Numbered from the stretch's first letter, positions 48,555-60,113 are shown. The stretch: DNA of 64,000 bases from Terramyces sp. JEL0728 (GCA_027603945.1 JADIIU010000039.1:1-64000); one strand, 5' to 3'. The notes: generated from the sequence alone by a model not told the origin. A program made the numbers and translations.

Positions 48555-50129
48555 TTACTTGTTTTTAGTTTGAGCTGCAGGGGTAGGAATAGGCCCTTCT
48601 TTTTTGGATGCGGCAACTTTTGGTTTGTTGGCTGCTGGAGTCTTGCGCTGAGGTTTGGCAGCTGGAGCCTTGGCAGGAGACTTTTGATTGCGCGATGGTT
48701 TGGTTGCAGCTGGACGTTTAGCTGGTGAAGTAGGGTTTAGATTGTCAATTTTACCTGGGTTTTCATCCAAGTTTGCGTCTGGAATTGCAACCTGGTACTG
48801 TTGATATTCAGAAATCAAATCTATCATGTTGCTTTCTGCTTCAGAAAATTCTAATTCATCCATTCCTTCAGCAGTGTACCAGTGCAAGAAAGCCTTTTTT
48901 CTAAACATGGACGAATATTGTTCTATTACCCTTCGGAATAGCTCTTGAATACTTGTCGAGTTTCCAATAAAAGTAGAAGACATATGCAATCCTCTAGGAG
49001 CAATATTACAGACTGTATTAATAAAACTTACTGGATGTTGTTGCACAGTTAGGAATCCATTCGACAAAAAGTTGTTCATTCTTTTGTTGATAATCGAGCA
49101 TACATTGGCCAACTTCTCTTGTTGAAATTCTTCCTCTGAAAATAGCCGCTACGGTCAAATATCTACCGTGTTGAGGATTGCAAGCTGCCATCATGTTTCG
49201 GGCATCAAACATCTGATTTGATAAATCATGGACTGTCAGATTTCTAAATGATTTCGAGTCCATTGACGTCAAAGGAGCAACTCCTACCATGAAGAAATGA
49301 AGACGGGGGAATGGAACCATGTTGACTGCGAGTTTTCGCAGATCCGCATTCAATTGGCCTGGGAATCGAAGACAAGTGGTTACACCGCTCATTACAGCAG
49401 AAACTAGATGATTCAAATCCCCATAGGTTGGACTTTGGACCTTCAGTGTTCTGTGGCAAATATCATACAAGGCTTCGTTGTCAATACAAAATACTTCATC
49501 AGCGTTTTCAACCAACTGGTTAAGAGTGAGTGTGGCATTGTAAGGCTCTACTACTGTATCGGATACCTTTGGAGATGGAACAATAGAGTAGGTACAAAGC
49601 ATTCGGTCAGGATAATCCTCGCGGATCTACATTTAATTTACTTTTACTTTTGAAAGCATTAAGCAGCCTAGTCCTGACCCAGTACCTCCGCCTAGAGAGT
49701 GAGTTAGTTGAAATCCTTGCAGCGAATCACATCTTTCTGCTTCATGGCGGATCCCATCCAAAGCTTGTTCAATTATCTCGGCTCCTTCCGTGTAATAACC
49801 TTTTGCCCAGTTGTTTCCGGTACCTGCATGCCCAGTAACGAAACTGTCGGGGCTAAAAATCCTTCCGATCGCTGAACTTTGCACAGTTTCCATCATTCCT
49901 GGTTCCAGATCAACAAGGACACATCTGAATAAAATCATAAATACCTGGGTAAATATCTTGATCCTCTGATTTCGTTAAAGTAAACCGAAAGTTTTTGCTT
50001 CCTAACATCATCTTCACCGACATAGGTGCCGTTTTGATCCAAACAATGCTCGTCCATTAGCGTTTCCCAAAATTTGGTTCCTATTTGGTTTCCACATTGG
50101 CCTGATTGAATCTGAATTATTTCTCTCAT
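48555..50129 (-). CDS. TUB2: Beta-tubulin with an extended basic C-terminal tail
   Basis: A 504-residue beta-tubulin. It starts [20 protein letters not shown] (the MREI autoregulation motif) and has the GTP loop [49 protein letters not shown] and [20 protein letters not shown]. The core ends at EYQQYQ (about residue 426). Instead of the usual 15-20 acidic residues, a 78-residue tail follows (48558-48791), rich in Lys, Pro and Ala with SPAK motifs; from its residue 21 on it has 15 basic and one acidic residue. Introns: 49925-49944 (20), 49627-49647 (21), 49013-49031 (19). Several core positions differ from consensus ([20 protein letters not shown]), so it may be a specialised isotype. Confidence 0.95.
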
Positions 50130-50267
50130 GGATGAAATGGAGAATTCTGCATATCCACCTGCCGTATTTCCTTGGTATTGAGATTTGTTTACAAATAAAT
50201 ATTTCCACTATCACTTATTTGTCACTCAAAGTCATTTATTTAACCTTGTCATTTTTAACGCGCCGAA

Positions 50268-52199
50268 ATGGAAACGTTACCAGCCATCAACATCTCCAGC
50301 ACAGAAGAAACAGCAAATTTAATAAAAGAATTAGAAATAGAAATCCAGGTGAACCCTCTCTTATTTTAGAGTCTCCGACAGCAACAATCACGGTCTCTGG
50401 AAACAATCACCAGAAAAAATACCTTGCTAGACACACAGCGCATAAAAGTCAAACAATACGAATTCGCAATTCAGGAAACAATGAATTATTTGGCAAAGCC
50501 ATTGAATACGTTCGAAGAGTGGATGAATGGCGACACGACAGAAGATTTCGAGCAATTTAGCGAAGGCCGTCATAGTAAAACCAAGTCAAATCCATATTTG
50601 AATCAAATTCCAGAGAACTCGAGTAATTTTCGGCGAAAGTCTGTTGGGCAAACTCCAACCCGGCCTTCAGCAATTACTTCTCATTCGAAAAGCATTTCCT
50701 CCCCGCCAACTTCAGACAAAAGTAAGAAAGATCAACAAGACTTTACGAAATTGGAAATAAACTGCTTGGAAAGTATGCGGATTGGATTTAATTTTCTAAA
50801 AAATTGTCAAAAACAAAACAACGCGATAGATATGGGAACCTATGTTATACCCGAAAGTGCTATTATAAAAGGTGAAAATGAAGCATTAGCGCTGACCAAT
50901 TTCAAAACGACAGAAGAAGAAGAAGTCGAAGCTGAAAAGAAAGAAATAGAAAAGGTTTCCACAGCGCTTCCTTCAAGTAGGGTATATTCCTACCAAAAAA
51001 TTGACGAAACTTCAGGAGAAGGTGATTTATCTGCAACAGCAGAGGACCTTGAGTTGAAGAGCCCAATGACTTTACACAAGTGTGAAAAGTGTCACAAGTC
51101 TCTGCTAAAAATTGATGCGCTGAATGAAAAGCTGGACTCTGCCCAAAAATTAATACACGAACTGGAAGGAAGATTAAACAAGGAAATCAAGAGTAAAAAG
51201 GCAAGCCAGCAAGCAAAAGAGGTGATGGATAAAGAAATTGAAGAAATCACTGCGGAACTTTTCGCCAGGGCAAATCAAATGGTCATTGATGAATCACGAA
51301 AAGTTGAAGAGCTTTACGCTGCAAATAAAGACCTGACCAAGCAAATGAAAGAAGCTGCTGCGAGGCTGAAAGAACGGGAGCTGGAGCTATTCCAAGCATC
51401 TCAATGTCTGCATGAACTGCAGAGCACCACAATCCACTCTAGTTCCTTTTCCAAGCAAATTTCAGTAAAGAAATCCAGCCAGACTGAAGTTCACAGCCCT
51501 TCAAATAAGACCCCGACAGAGTTTAATCACACCATTATTGCAGGGTTTGACAGATTCCCGACCACTATGGCTGTGGATGGATTCATTTTCCAGGAATTCC
51601 AAGAACTCATCAAAGTAATGGTAGTGTCTGCAAATACTCAGCCTGCCCAAGCGTTCCAAGCCATTCACAGCACGCTGTTTATGAAAAGATGCCAACTTGA
51701 AGATGTAGAGCCTTGCTTGTATTATAACTATCAAGTTAATAGCACATTTAAAGCACACGGCCCTGGATTAACACAATCACTTAAAAAAAGAATACTTGAT
51801 CTATGCATTCGTGGACAGGTACAAACTGCAGTGGCAGAAATATCAGAAACGTCGTCAATTCCGAAAACAAAATGCCTAATGTGCACCGCAATTAGGGAGT
51901 GCGAATATCTTGTAAAATTAGGCGCTGTTGATCTTCCAAAGCCAGAAGTGGTTCATTCATGTAGAGCGTGCAGGGACAGATTAGTCGCGGTTACAGACTT
52001 TTTCACTTTCGTTTCATTTATCGGTGCCAATACGCAAGGCTCTACCATACTGTCTACTTTCAAGCAAGTGCTTTGGCTGCGCAGGAGAATGCAATTGGCA
52101 AAGATTGGCAGCAGCAGCATGTTTGAAACAGAAGTTACGGCAATGCTGGGGCCAGGAGGTGCCGGTGACTGGGAAAAGAATATCGACGTCATTTATTAG
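50268..52199 (+). CDS. SEC2: Rabin8/Sec2-type Rab guanine nucleotide exchange factor
   Basis: A 636-residue homologue of Sec2 (yeast) and Rabin8/RAB3IP (animals), GEFs for Sec4/Rab8 in polarised secretion and, in animals, ciliogenesis. The Sec2 coiled coil lies near residues 255-350 and includes EIEEITAELFARANQMVIDE. A C-terminal domain typical of Rabin8 is present: KCLMCTAIRECEYLVKLG, VVHSCRACRDRLVAVTDFFT FVSFI and LWLRRRMQLAKIGSSS. A Ser-rich linker and a coiled-coil N-terminus precede them. One intron of 21 nt lies at 50349-50369. It is divergent from the beta-tubulin gene (138 bp between starts). Confidence 0.9.
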
Positions 52200-52291
52200 A
52201 TTGGCAGGTTAATAAATAATGAGATAAACATTTGCTGCTTTTTTGTTTTTCCGTCAGCCTCAGCTTGTTTTCCAAAAATCCACGTATTGGC

Positions 52292-53680
52292 ATGGTGCAT
52301 GTTGTCGATGTTGGTAGAGTAAGGAGGAGGAACTCGATTAGTAACAATTTGCCGTTGAATTTCCCCACATCGTCGCTATTGGGCGACGAATTACCAAAAA
52401 ACAAACGGAAATCAAAATTGAAAACGTACTTTGAATATTCAGATGTTAGAGGCAGCGCCATTGCATTCATTTCAGATATACGATGGCCCCGGGTAGTAAT
52501 TGGGATATTGGTGCTTATAATCTGCTACCTGTTATTTGCAAACGAAAGCTCTTCAAGGGTTCATTTCTACACTTCCAAAGATTCTAAATATGATAACTTT
52601 GCTTTCGCAGTAAAGACAGGAAAAGATATTGCTCAAAAAAGGGCTCCAATCCAATTTTTGACCTTCCTTGCGCCAGTCCGGAACGTTCTGATGATTGGAG
52701 AAGCGCCAGGAGTAGCAGTTGGAGATATCCCTATGATTGATGTTGTCACACATTTATATGATGGAGTAGAACTTCCGCCAGAAAAGAAGAGGAAAAAGAA
52801 ACCAAAAACAAAGAAAAAGAAGGTTGATGGACAGGAAATTGTCGTGGAAGAAATAGTTCCCGATGAGGCATCAGAAGGCTGGAAATCTGATGCTCACAAG
52901 AATCTACCTGGGTTTAGACAGCTGTACCAGCATTATCCAAACGCAGACTGGTACATAATGATAGATGATGACACTTATGTTTTCATGGAAAACTTACATT
53001 TCAGACTAGCACATTTCAAACCTGAAAAGCCGTATTATTTTGGGTCTGCAAATGTGTTTACTGGCTGTGATAGCGTAAAAAAGCTTGGCAGCGGTCCATT
53101 TTTTGCACATGGAGGATCTGGCATCGTGCTATCCAAAGCGGCTATCAAAAAGCTTATACCAATTATCGATAGTTGTCTCCCAAAATATCACGGTTGCTGG
53201 GCTGGGGATATCAGGCTTGCCTTGTGCCTTAGAGATGCCGACATCCTTTTGGGAGATCCACTGCAATTCCATAGGGATCCGCCTCATGATAAATTTAATT
53301 ATACAAAGCCATGTGTACGACCAAACACTTTTCATCACCTTCTCCTCCCGCAAATTCAGAAACTGTACGAAATAGAGCTGGCCTCAAGAAAAAAGAACAA
53401 GAATGGACTGGTGACGATGGATAAAGTATTTCAAGCGTTTATCACCGAAGACCTGAAACAGGATGCTGATAGAAAAGGTAAATCTTATGCCAAAAAGGAA
53501 ATGGCAGATATTGAAGACTGCAAGAGATTCTGCAAGGAAGACATTCATTGCGTTTCATTTACGTTAGATGGAGGGTTTTGTTTGAAAAAGAATGAGTCGA
53601 ATCCCCTGATTTACAAGAAGGGAGCAGTCAATGGTGTAATCAAAGAACATTTCGTTTGTGATCAAAAGGTTTTCCGTTAA
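52292..53680 (+). CDS. Type II membrane glycosyltransferase, GT31/Fringe-C1GalT1-like
   Basis: A 462-residue protein with a cytosolic head, one membrane anchor near residues 66-85 (RVVIGILVLIICYLLFA) and a lumenal catalytic domain. The DDD metal motif is in ADWYIMIDDDTYVFMENL; GPFFAHGGSGIVLSKAAIKK and CWAGDIRLALCLRDADI are typical of Fringe and core-1 galactosyltransferases. A Lys-rich loop near residues 165-180 is an insertion. After the catalytic domain comes a Cys-containing module (EDCKRFCKEDIHCVSFTLDG) resembling a PAN/apple fold. No intron. It probably adds galactose or a related sugar in the Golgi; donor and acceptor are not known. Confidence 0.83.
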   Translation: MVHVVDVGRVRRRNSISNNLPLNFPTSSLLGDELPKNKRKSKLKTYFEYSDVRGSAIAFISDIRWPRVVIGILVLIICYLLFANESSSRVHFYTSKDSKYDNFAFAVKTGKDIAQKRAPIQFLTFLAPVRNVLMIGEAPGVAVGDIPMIDVVTHLYDGVELPPEKKRKKKPKTKKKKVDGQEIVVEEIVPDEASEGWKSDAHKNLPGFRQLYQHYPNADWYIMIDDDTYVFMENLHFRLAHFKPEKPYYFGSANVFTGCDSVKKLGSGPFFAHGGSGIVLSKAAIKKLIPIIDSCLPKYHGCWAGDIRLALCLRDADILLGDPLQFHRDPPHDKFNYTKPCVRPNTFHHLLLPQIQKLYEIELASRKKNKNGLVTMDKVFQAFITEDLKQDADRKGKSYAKKEMADIEDCKRFCKEDIHCVSFTLDGGFCLKKNESNPLIYKKGAVNGVIKEHFVCDQKVFR

Positions 53681-53720
53681 AAATAATATAATAGCTAATA
53701 CCAATGCGCATTTATTAAAA

Positions 53721-55172
53721 TCATTCTTCAGGAGGAGGGGGAGCTGGCTGTTGATCTCCAGGCAAGATAGCCCCTGCTACCTTATTCCAGTTTGGAGGTG
53801 GAGCCTGGGCATTCTGGACGTACCCATAAGGACCGCCTGCACCAATACTAGCACTAGCATTCCAACTTGACGGGACAGTTTCAGGTCCAAGGAACGGTGC
53901 GGTAGGAATAGCATATGTATTGGTGCCTCCCAATTCAGCCATAAGATTAGCATATTCATCATCGAGTCTTTGATCACGTTGGTTCGCAGCTTGCAATACA
54001 TTAGGATCGTTCTTATATAAACAATCTACATTAGAAAAACACTACCTCTTGCCAAATGGCCAACACTGTTACAAATTCTACAAACCAAAGTAGCCGTAAA
54101 GTTGGCTGATTCCGTACATTCGAAACGACGGTGGCCAACACCACCACAATTCGTACAAATTTGGTTTTCATCGTCTCTAAGCGTACCGTTAAGCGCTGCC
54201 AGTTCTCTCAATTGATTACGCTTCAGTTCATTGTGCCCTTCGGGAACACTTGTGGCCTATTTTTAATAAACACTTGCCGTTTCAATAATTTTGTTAATCA
54301 TGACAATTGCTGCTTTTACACGATCTTCGGTGTCGCCGCTAACCAACGCATGCAATTCTTCTTCTTCACCTTGCTGGCCACTAGTATCCAATCGAGCTTT
54401 TCCTTCCTTCACAGACCCCTTACCACGAATACTGATTTTGGTACCAGTTTCAGTTTCCATCTTTTTCAGAGTATTACCACGAGGCCCGATGAGTAAACCA
54501 ATAAAGTTGATATCTGGATAGTCTTTAAGTGGAATATAAACCTTTTCAGCCAATTTCGACGGTCTTTTGTAATCCGCAGGAGGTCTAAACCCAATAATGG
54601 TGCGCATCCCTAATTCTACAAGCCCATGTCGCTCATCTTCCAAAATCTTGCGATACCTTAAATCTCTGGTATTGTCTCTTCTTCCATCCGGACCGTACGT
54701 TGGTTCTGGAGATACAGATCTAATAAGTGGAAAATTACCTTTTCTCATTTGGCACATAATCACCCAAACGCAAACGCCGCCCTAATTCTTCAATTCTCAT
54801 GTGAATAATATAGTTGTCAATTTGTTCGTTGGTTAAATCAGATGGCAGTGATGTTGGCAATCCAGGAATATTTACTTTATCATGGACTGATCCCCACCTT
54901 GTTTTACGTCTGGGAGGTCTTCCTTCTCTTTCTTCGTCGGATACAGGAGAGTCGTGATGTTTAACTACTGGCTGTCTTTCCTGTTCTGAATGTCTTTCTC
55001 TTCTTCTGGATGGATGATAATCGTCCCTGGACCTCTTTCTGTCATAGTCTCTTGAAGGGTGTCTGTCCTCTCTTCTACGATATTCACGGTCTCTATCTCT
55101 GTAGTCGTCTCTTCTTATATCCCTAGAAGAATATCTATCGTCTCTCCTGTCCCTATGTCGATCTCTGTCCAT
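53721..55172 (-). CDS. SF1: Splicing factor 1 / branch-point binding protein
   Basis: A 463-residue SF1/BBP (yeast Msl5) that recognises the intron branch point before U2 snRNP. The N-terminus is Arg/Asp-rich, then RKTRWGSVHDKVNIPGLPTS and LTNEQIDNYIIHMRIEELGR lead into the KH-QUA2 domain (PDINFIGLLIGPRGNTLKKM, then LRELAALNGTLRDDE). Two zinc knuckles follow (CTNCGGVGHRRFEC and CRICNSVGHLARDC), and a Pro-rich end. The N-terminal region that binds U2AF65 in other species is hard to identify (RKTRWG is present). Introns: 54720-54738 (19), 54257-54277 (21, GC-AG) and 54026-54045 (20). It matters here because the genome's introns have almost no space between branch point and acceptor. Confidence 0.94.
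54257..54277 (-). other. GC-AG intron of 21 nt in SF1/BBP
   Basis: The frame joins IIET to the conserved SVPEGHN-LKR stretch only if the intron starts with GCAAGT and ends with ATAG. This is the standard rare GC-AG class, with an otherwise perfect donor. A GT donor three bases downstream would need a GG acceptor and is less likely. Confidence 0.8.
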
Positions 55173-55203
55173 TTTTGATTTGCAAGAAAAAATTGATCAC
55201 TGA

Positions 55204-55323
55204 ATGGTTTACTTTCCAATTATTGGAATCCTAATATTTGCAATTTGCTTAATTTATATTAGATATCAAAGACAGAAGCATCTAGAAATGAAACGAAGAC
55301 TCACTGCATTAAGGTACATGTAA
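55204..55323 (+). CDS. Possible 39-residue single-pass membrane peptide
   Basis: An ATG at 55204 opens 39 codons. Residues 2-20 (VYFPIIGILIFAICLIYIR) form a strong membrane segment, followed by a basic helix (YQRQKHLEMKRRLTAL). It resembles small membrane-complex subunits in layout, but no family was recognised. It fits neatly between SF1 (31 bp) and the RRP8 stop (1 bp), which supports a real gene, though its short length keeps confidence low. Confidence 0.4.
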   Translation: MVYFPIIGILIFAICLIYIRYQRQKHLEMKRRLTALRYM

Positions 55324-55324
55324 A

Positions 55325-56175
55325 TCAGCGTTTTTTATACAAGCAAGGTTTTAGCACAGGCATGCTAGTTCCGTCCTTCTTTTCCGTCTTGATAAAGTCT
55401 AATAAAACAAACATTTTGTTCTTTTCATCTTTTTTGCAAAGCTTGAACCCCAAGCATTCGACACCTGCAATGAATTCATTCAAATCTGAAATCCGACTTT
55501 TTACTTCGCATACTTTTAATTCCGCACTACATTAATCACAGATTACTTTTTCTTTAGTATTCTGTGGGCTTCATTCAAAAAATCTGCAAAATTGGTTCCC
55601 ATCAACGATAAACAGAAAATCACAATATCTACAGATGCTTTCTTCAAAGGCACTCTGGCAATATCGCATGCGGTAATGAATTCGTTCCGAGCCACTAAAT
55701 CGAAAGAATGAATCTGAAGCTGTGCGTGCAATTCGCGAGCAATTTTGGCCTCCCCACATCCCATATCTGCAACAACAACATCTTTCTTTTGTCCAAGATA
55801 ATCTATATAAATATCGACAGGGTTAGTAGGCCAATCTACCACTTGTGAAGAAAACCCTTCATGATAAATGTCAAATAATTCTGGCTGTTTTTGGAACAAA
55901 TCGATGGCCGTTTTTGACGTGGTAGTGTACAGAGTTTCATTCAGCCATCTGAATTTCGACCCGGTCAGTTTCTTTTGGTACTTTTCTTGCAGTGATGTGA
56001 GTTTCTTTTCAACTTTTTGAGGTTTCTTTATTTCTTTCAGAGTTGGTTTTTTGGATTCAGTTTTTTGATTTATTGTGGTTACTGGCTTTGAGTTCTTTTT
56101 TTCAGTTTCATTTTTATTCTGTTCTTTGATATCCTTGGATTTACTCAGGACTTTTTTGAGTTTGTTTTTCAACAT
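55325..56175 (-). CDS. RRP8: Rrp8-type 25S/28S rRNA adenine methyltransferase
   Basis: A 276-residue nucleolar methyltransferase that makes m1A in large-subunit rRNA. A Lys-rich head precedes the conserved core: GSKFRWLNETLYTTTSKTAI, VVDWPTNPVDIYIDYLG, VVADMGCGEAKIARELH (SAM motif), HSFDLVARNEFITACDIARV and VIFCLSLMGTNFADFLNEAH, ending VLKPCLYKKR. One intron of 20 nt lies at 55527-55546. The start could instead be the ATG at 56202, adding nine residues. The stop is one base from the convergent small-peptide stop. Confidence 0.94.
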
Positions 56176-56338
56176 TAAAAAAAATATGGGTTCCACACCC
56201 ATCTAATAGAAGGATAAAATTGGATGGGTCTGCAATCACTCGATTGAAATCTGCTAGGATGATTTCCACTCGGAAATTTCTTATTCTCACTGATGGCCGT
56301 TCTAGAATACTCTTTCCTAATTTGAAATTGGGTTTCCA

Positions 56339-57256
56339 ATGAAAAAAAAATATATTGATAGACACCTTGAAATTGCAGTCAACAATAATATCCTGAGTAG
56401 GAAAACAAACAGAGCCAAGCGTAAACCCTTAAATATCGACCAATTCATCCACATTCTCCAACTGGAAAACAAAAATATCGTGGGATTATTTCAGCGTATT
56501 TTGGCATTGGTCAACATTGTACCTTAATTTCTAATTCAGAACCAAAGGAATTTGCTCGAATTGACTCTGTTTTCAGTAAAATACAATGAAATCGTTAGCA
56601 TTAATGACAAATTGGCCGGATTCATTTCGCTATATCCGTACAATGAGGATTCAGAGTTATTGGGATACGCTGGCTTGGTTTCACTGCTGGTGTATCAGAA
56701 AAAGAGTAAATGATTGCTAATGGCAGAACAGTCGCGATATATCACCCAGGCAATCCAATTATTGAAATCTTCAATTTCGCTCTCCGCCAATATGATGTTT
56801 ATGAATATTCTCCAGGATATAATGAAGGAGGATGATTTTGTGGAATATCTATCCAGACTCCCCAGGGATATCAATGTGCTATTAAAAGTTGGGGAAATGA
56901 AAAACGATTACTCAACGCTAATTGAATTCGATCCAGTGTGCGATTTGAAAATATTCTTCAGCCATATCAATCAGTTGGACAAAAGGACAATGATTACGAA
57001 GCTAGCTGATAGGCTGGAATATGAAAATAATGCACGATGCTGGAAATTGCTGATTACCAAAGTGCTGGAAGATTCCTACTACGAAACGGATGAATGCAGA
57101 ATAATATTTGCAGATAGGGACTGGTGGGGCGAATGCTTTTCCGGGATGTATTTCTTTATCTTGTTTGATCTGCTTGGTAAAAAGCCCCGAAATACGATAG
57201 ATGGTGTAGATGATTTGGAGATATGGGAATTGTATAAAAACGAAATATATTATTAG
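56339..57256 (+). CDS. Hypothetical helical protein
   Basis: A 291-residue protein not recognised. It is mostly helical and rich in Leu, Ile and Asn, with possible repeat-like helices (NLLELTLFSVKYNEIVSIND, then YITQAIQLLKSSISLSANMM). Acidic residues increase toward the C-terminus, which ends DLEIWELYKNEIYY. Introns: 56519-56539 and 56706-56726 (21 nt each), both needed to keep the frame. It is divergent from RRP8. A HEAT-like scaffold is one reading, without specific evidence. Confidence 0.7.
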
Positions 57257-57484
57257 ATTATCCACTGATCTTTATCACGTAGCTTGCAGCTAATCGGGAA
57301 TACTAGGTCGAGAATACCAAGATGGCAATCTGTTTTGCATTGTCGTTCCCAGTGGGCTCTTGTCTCCACGCCTTTGTTTTGGCAATGTACAAAAGCCACC
57401 TGACCATTTCAACCTACTGAGGTCCCGTGAAATTTGGGTCAATGTGGCTGCTATATTAATAGACAGTTGTTTAATTTTCCTCCA

Positions 57485-58880
57485 ATGTTATCTCGAAACG
57501 ACGATATCAAATTAGGCGAAGCATCAAAACCATCCAAGCCAATTGCGACCCATTCATCTGCAGATGTGATGGCGATGGAAAATACCTATGGTGCGCACAA
57601 CTACCATCCACTACCTGTCGTCTTCCACTCTGCTCAAGGGATTTATGTTTGGGATCCTGAAGGCCGCAAATACATGGACTTTTTATCTGCTTACTCTGCA
57701 GTCAACCAAGGACATGCTCATCCTAAAATTATTAAAGCTCTGACTGAACAAGCAAGCAGATTAGCCCTCTCATCTAGAGCATTCTACAACGATGTCTTTG
57801 GTCCTTATGCCAAGTATATCACCGAGGTAATTATTGATTTATTCTAGTATTTTGGGATGGATATGGTTTTACCAATGAACACTGGAGCTGAAGCAGTTGA
57901 AACTGCAATGAAATTAGCTAGAAAGTGGGCTTATGTTCACAAACAAGTTCCGGAAAATGAAGCGATAATTTTGTCTTGTACTGGTAATTTCCACGGAAGA
58001 ACTATTGCTATTGTCTCCATGTCCACAGATCCTTCATCTACCGATGGGTTTGGGCCTTTTGTCCCAAACATCGGCTGTATCTGTCCAGCAACAAAGAAAC
58101 CATTGGATTACAATGACTTGGACGCGTTGGAAGCAGCATTAAAAGCCCATCACAAGAAAGTCGCTGCTTTCCTGGTTGAGCCAATCCAGGGTGAAGCCGG
58201 TATCTTTGTTCCAGATGAAGGATATTTGGCAAAAGCATATGCATTGTGCAAAAAATACAATGTTTTGTTTATTGCTGATGAAATTCAGACTGGTTTAGCT
58301 AGAACTGGCAAGCTTTTGGCCATCGACTATGACGGTGTCAAACCTGATATCCTTATCTTGGGTAAAGCACTATCTGGCGGCATTTACCCAGTTTCTGCAG
58401 TCTTGTCCAGCAAAGAAATCATGCTTACCATTAAACCAGGTGAACACGGCTCCACATATGGAGGCAACCCACTAGGATCAGCTGTTGCTGTCGCTGCTCT
58501 TGAGGTAATCAAGGAGGAAAGGCTAAGCGAACGTGCATTTGAGCTTGGTGAAAAATTCAGAACTGCTCTGCGCGACTTGAACTCTCCATTCGTCTCTATC
58601 GGTAACTAATAATTAATAGCTAGTTAGAGGAAGAGGTTTACTGAATGCTATCGTTATTGACGAAACCAAACTTAACGGAAAGAGTGCATGGGATATCTGC
58701 TTGTTGATGAAGCATTACGGTCTCTTGGCCAAGCCAACGCACCAAAACATCATCAGATTAGCACCACCGCTTTGCATCACCGAAGCAGAATTGATGACTG
58801 GTGTTTCCATCATTGAACGCGCATTAACAGATATCGTTGACATGAAGCCATCTGAAATTCCTGGTGCTGAACACCACTAA
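57485..58880 (+). CDS. CAR2: Ornithine aminotransferase
   Basis: A 450-residue PLP enzyme converting ornithine and 2-oxoglutarate to glutamate semialdehyde and glutamate. Signatures include [78 protein letters not shown] and the PLP lysine in [15 protein letters not shown]. No mitochondrial presequence is visible, as in fungal cytosolic enzymes. Introns: 57827-57847 (21 nt) and 58602-58623 (22 nt). The stop is 51 bp from the convergent DNAJ stop. In fungi the enzyme is induced by arginine; no site for this was found. Confidence 0.96.
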
Positions 58881-58931
58881 TTTTTTATTAGCCAACTAAT
58901 ATAAATTATTCATCACAGTTTATTGATTATT

Positions 58932-60113
58932 TTAAACGCTATACCAGCCGTTAATTCTTTGACAGTTTGGCATTTCCATATTCTGCGCTCTTTTTAGAAG
59001 GTCTTGGTCTGTCCTAAACCAACTAGTTGCTTGTCTGATGTAGTACGCCTGAGTTTCTTTTTCCTGCCCACATTTTACTCTAAGGTGATGCAAATACTAA
59101 ATTAACGCAACATTACATCTGATTCTACCCTGTTGTTCAATTCGCGCTGTTTAGCAGATGTTCCAAACCTTCTTCTGTACGATTTTGGATTTACATAGTA
59201 CGGAACATTGTGCGGCTCGGAGTGCTTTTCCATAGAGTAGTCATAAGATCGCTGGAATGAAAATGGATCGTCTTCTGCAGTGAATATTGAAAGTCCTGTC
59301 AGAAGGAACAATATTATTATTGGTAATAATTGTAGTAAGGTATGGATACTGCTTCCTTCAGTGCTGTTATATTGTTGCTGTCTAGTTCTCGTTCTGAATT
59401 GTGGCCCGGCATTGAAAGCTCATTAAATAATAAATACCAAATCCGTTTGTGCCAAAACCGCCTCCGAATGCCCCGCCTCCCATAAACATCCTCAATAGCT
59501 CTTCTGGAGTGACTTCACCTTGGAATCCTGGATGGCCACCAAATCCTTGGAATCCAGAGTGTCCGCCAAATCCGCTGCCTCCGCCTCTATTGCCGCTTGA
59601 CTCGCTATCTATTCCAAATCTGTCATAGCTGCTGCGTTTTTGTTCATCGCCCAACACTGTCCAAGCGTGTCCAATAGCTTTAAATGCATCATCCGTGCCT
59701 ATAATAAAACTCTAAATACCAGGAGCACCGCATTTATCTGGATGAAATTTCAACGCTAATTTTCTATATGCCTTTTTAATATCGTTGTCAGAACAACCTT
59801 TCTCTAGACCTAAAATCCCGTATAAATCGCCCTTTGCCTTGTGGGCTTTAATTTTTTTAATTCCCTCCACTTGCTCTGGTGTAAATGGACGATTGGGTTC
59901 TTCTTTCGGTGTGCTTTCGGCTTTCCTCTGTCTGGTTTGCGGTTTTGATTCGGGAATTGTACTGGAAGAAATAAAAGACAACCATTTTTCAGCTTCGTTT
60001 GATTCGCAAAGACGAATACTTTTTTCTGCGAATTTTACTGCTCCTGCTTTATCGCCAGCCTTCCATTTTTGCTTTGAAATATCCAGCGCTTGTAGAGCCG
60101 CATCCTTGTTCAT
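58932..60113 (-). CDS. DNAJB12/14-like ER membrane J-protein
   Basis: A 373-residue Hsp40 of the ER-anchored DNAJB12/Hlj1 class, which helps degrade misfolded membrane proteins. The N-terminus resembles the family ([20 protein letters not shown]). The J domain is at about residues 100-165: [36 protein letters not shown] (HPD present) and DRFG. A Gly/Phe-rich stretch follows, then a membrane segment ([17 protein letters not shown] type, near 59290-59330), and [12 protein letters not shown] of the DUF1977 domain. Introns: 59699-59719 (21), 59419-59437 (19, ending GAG), 59097-59116 (20). Confidence 0.88.
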
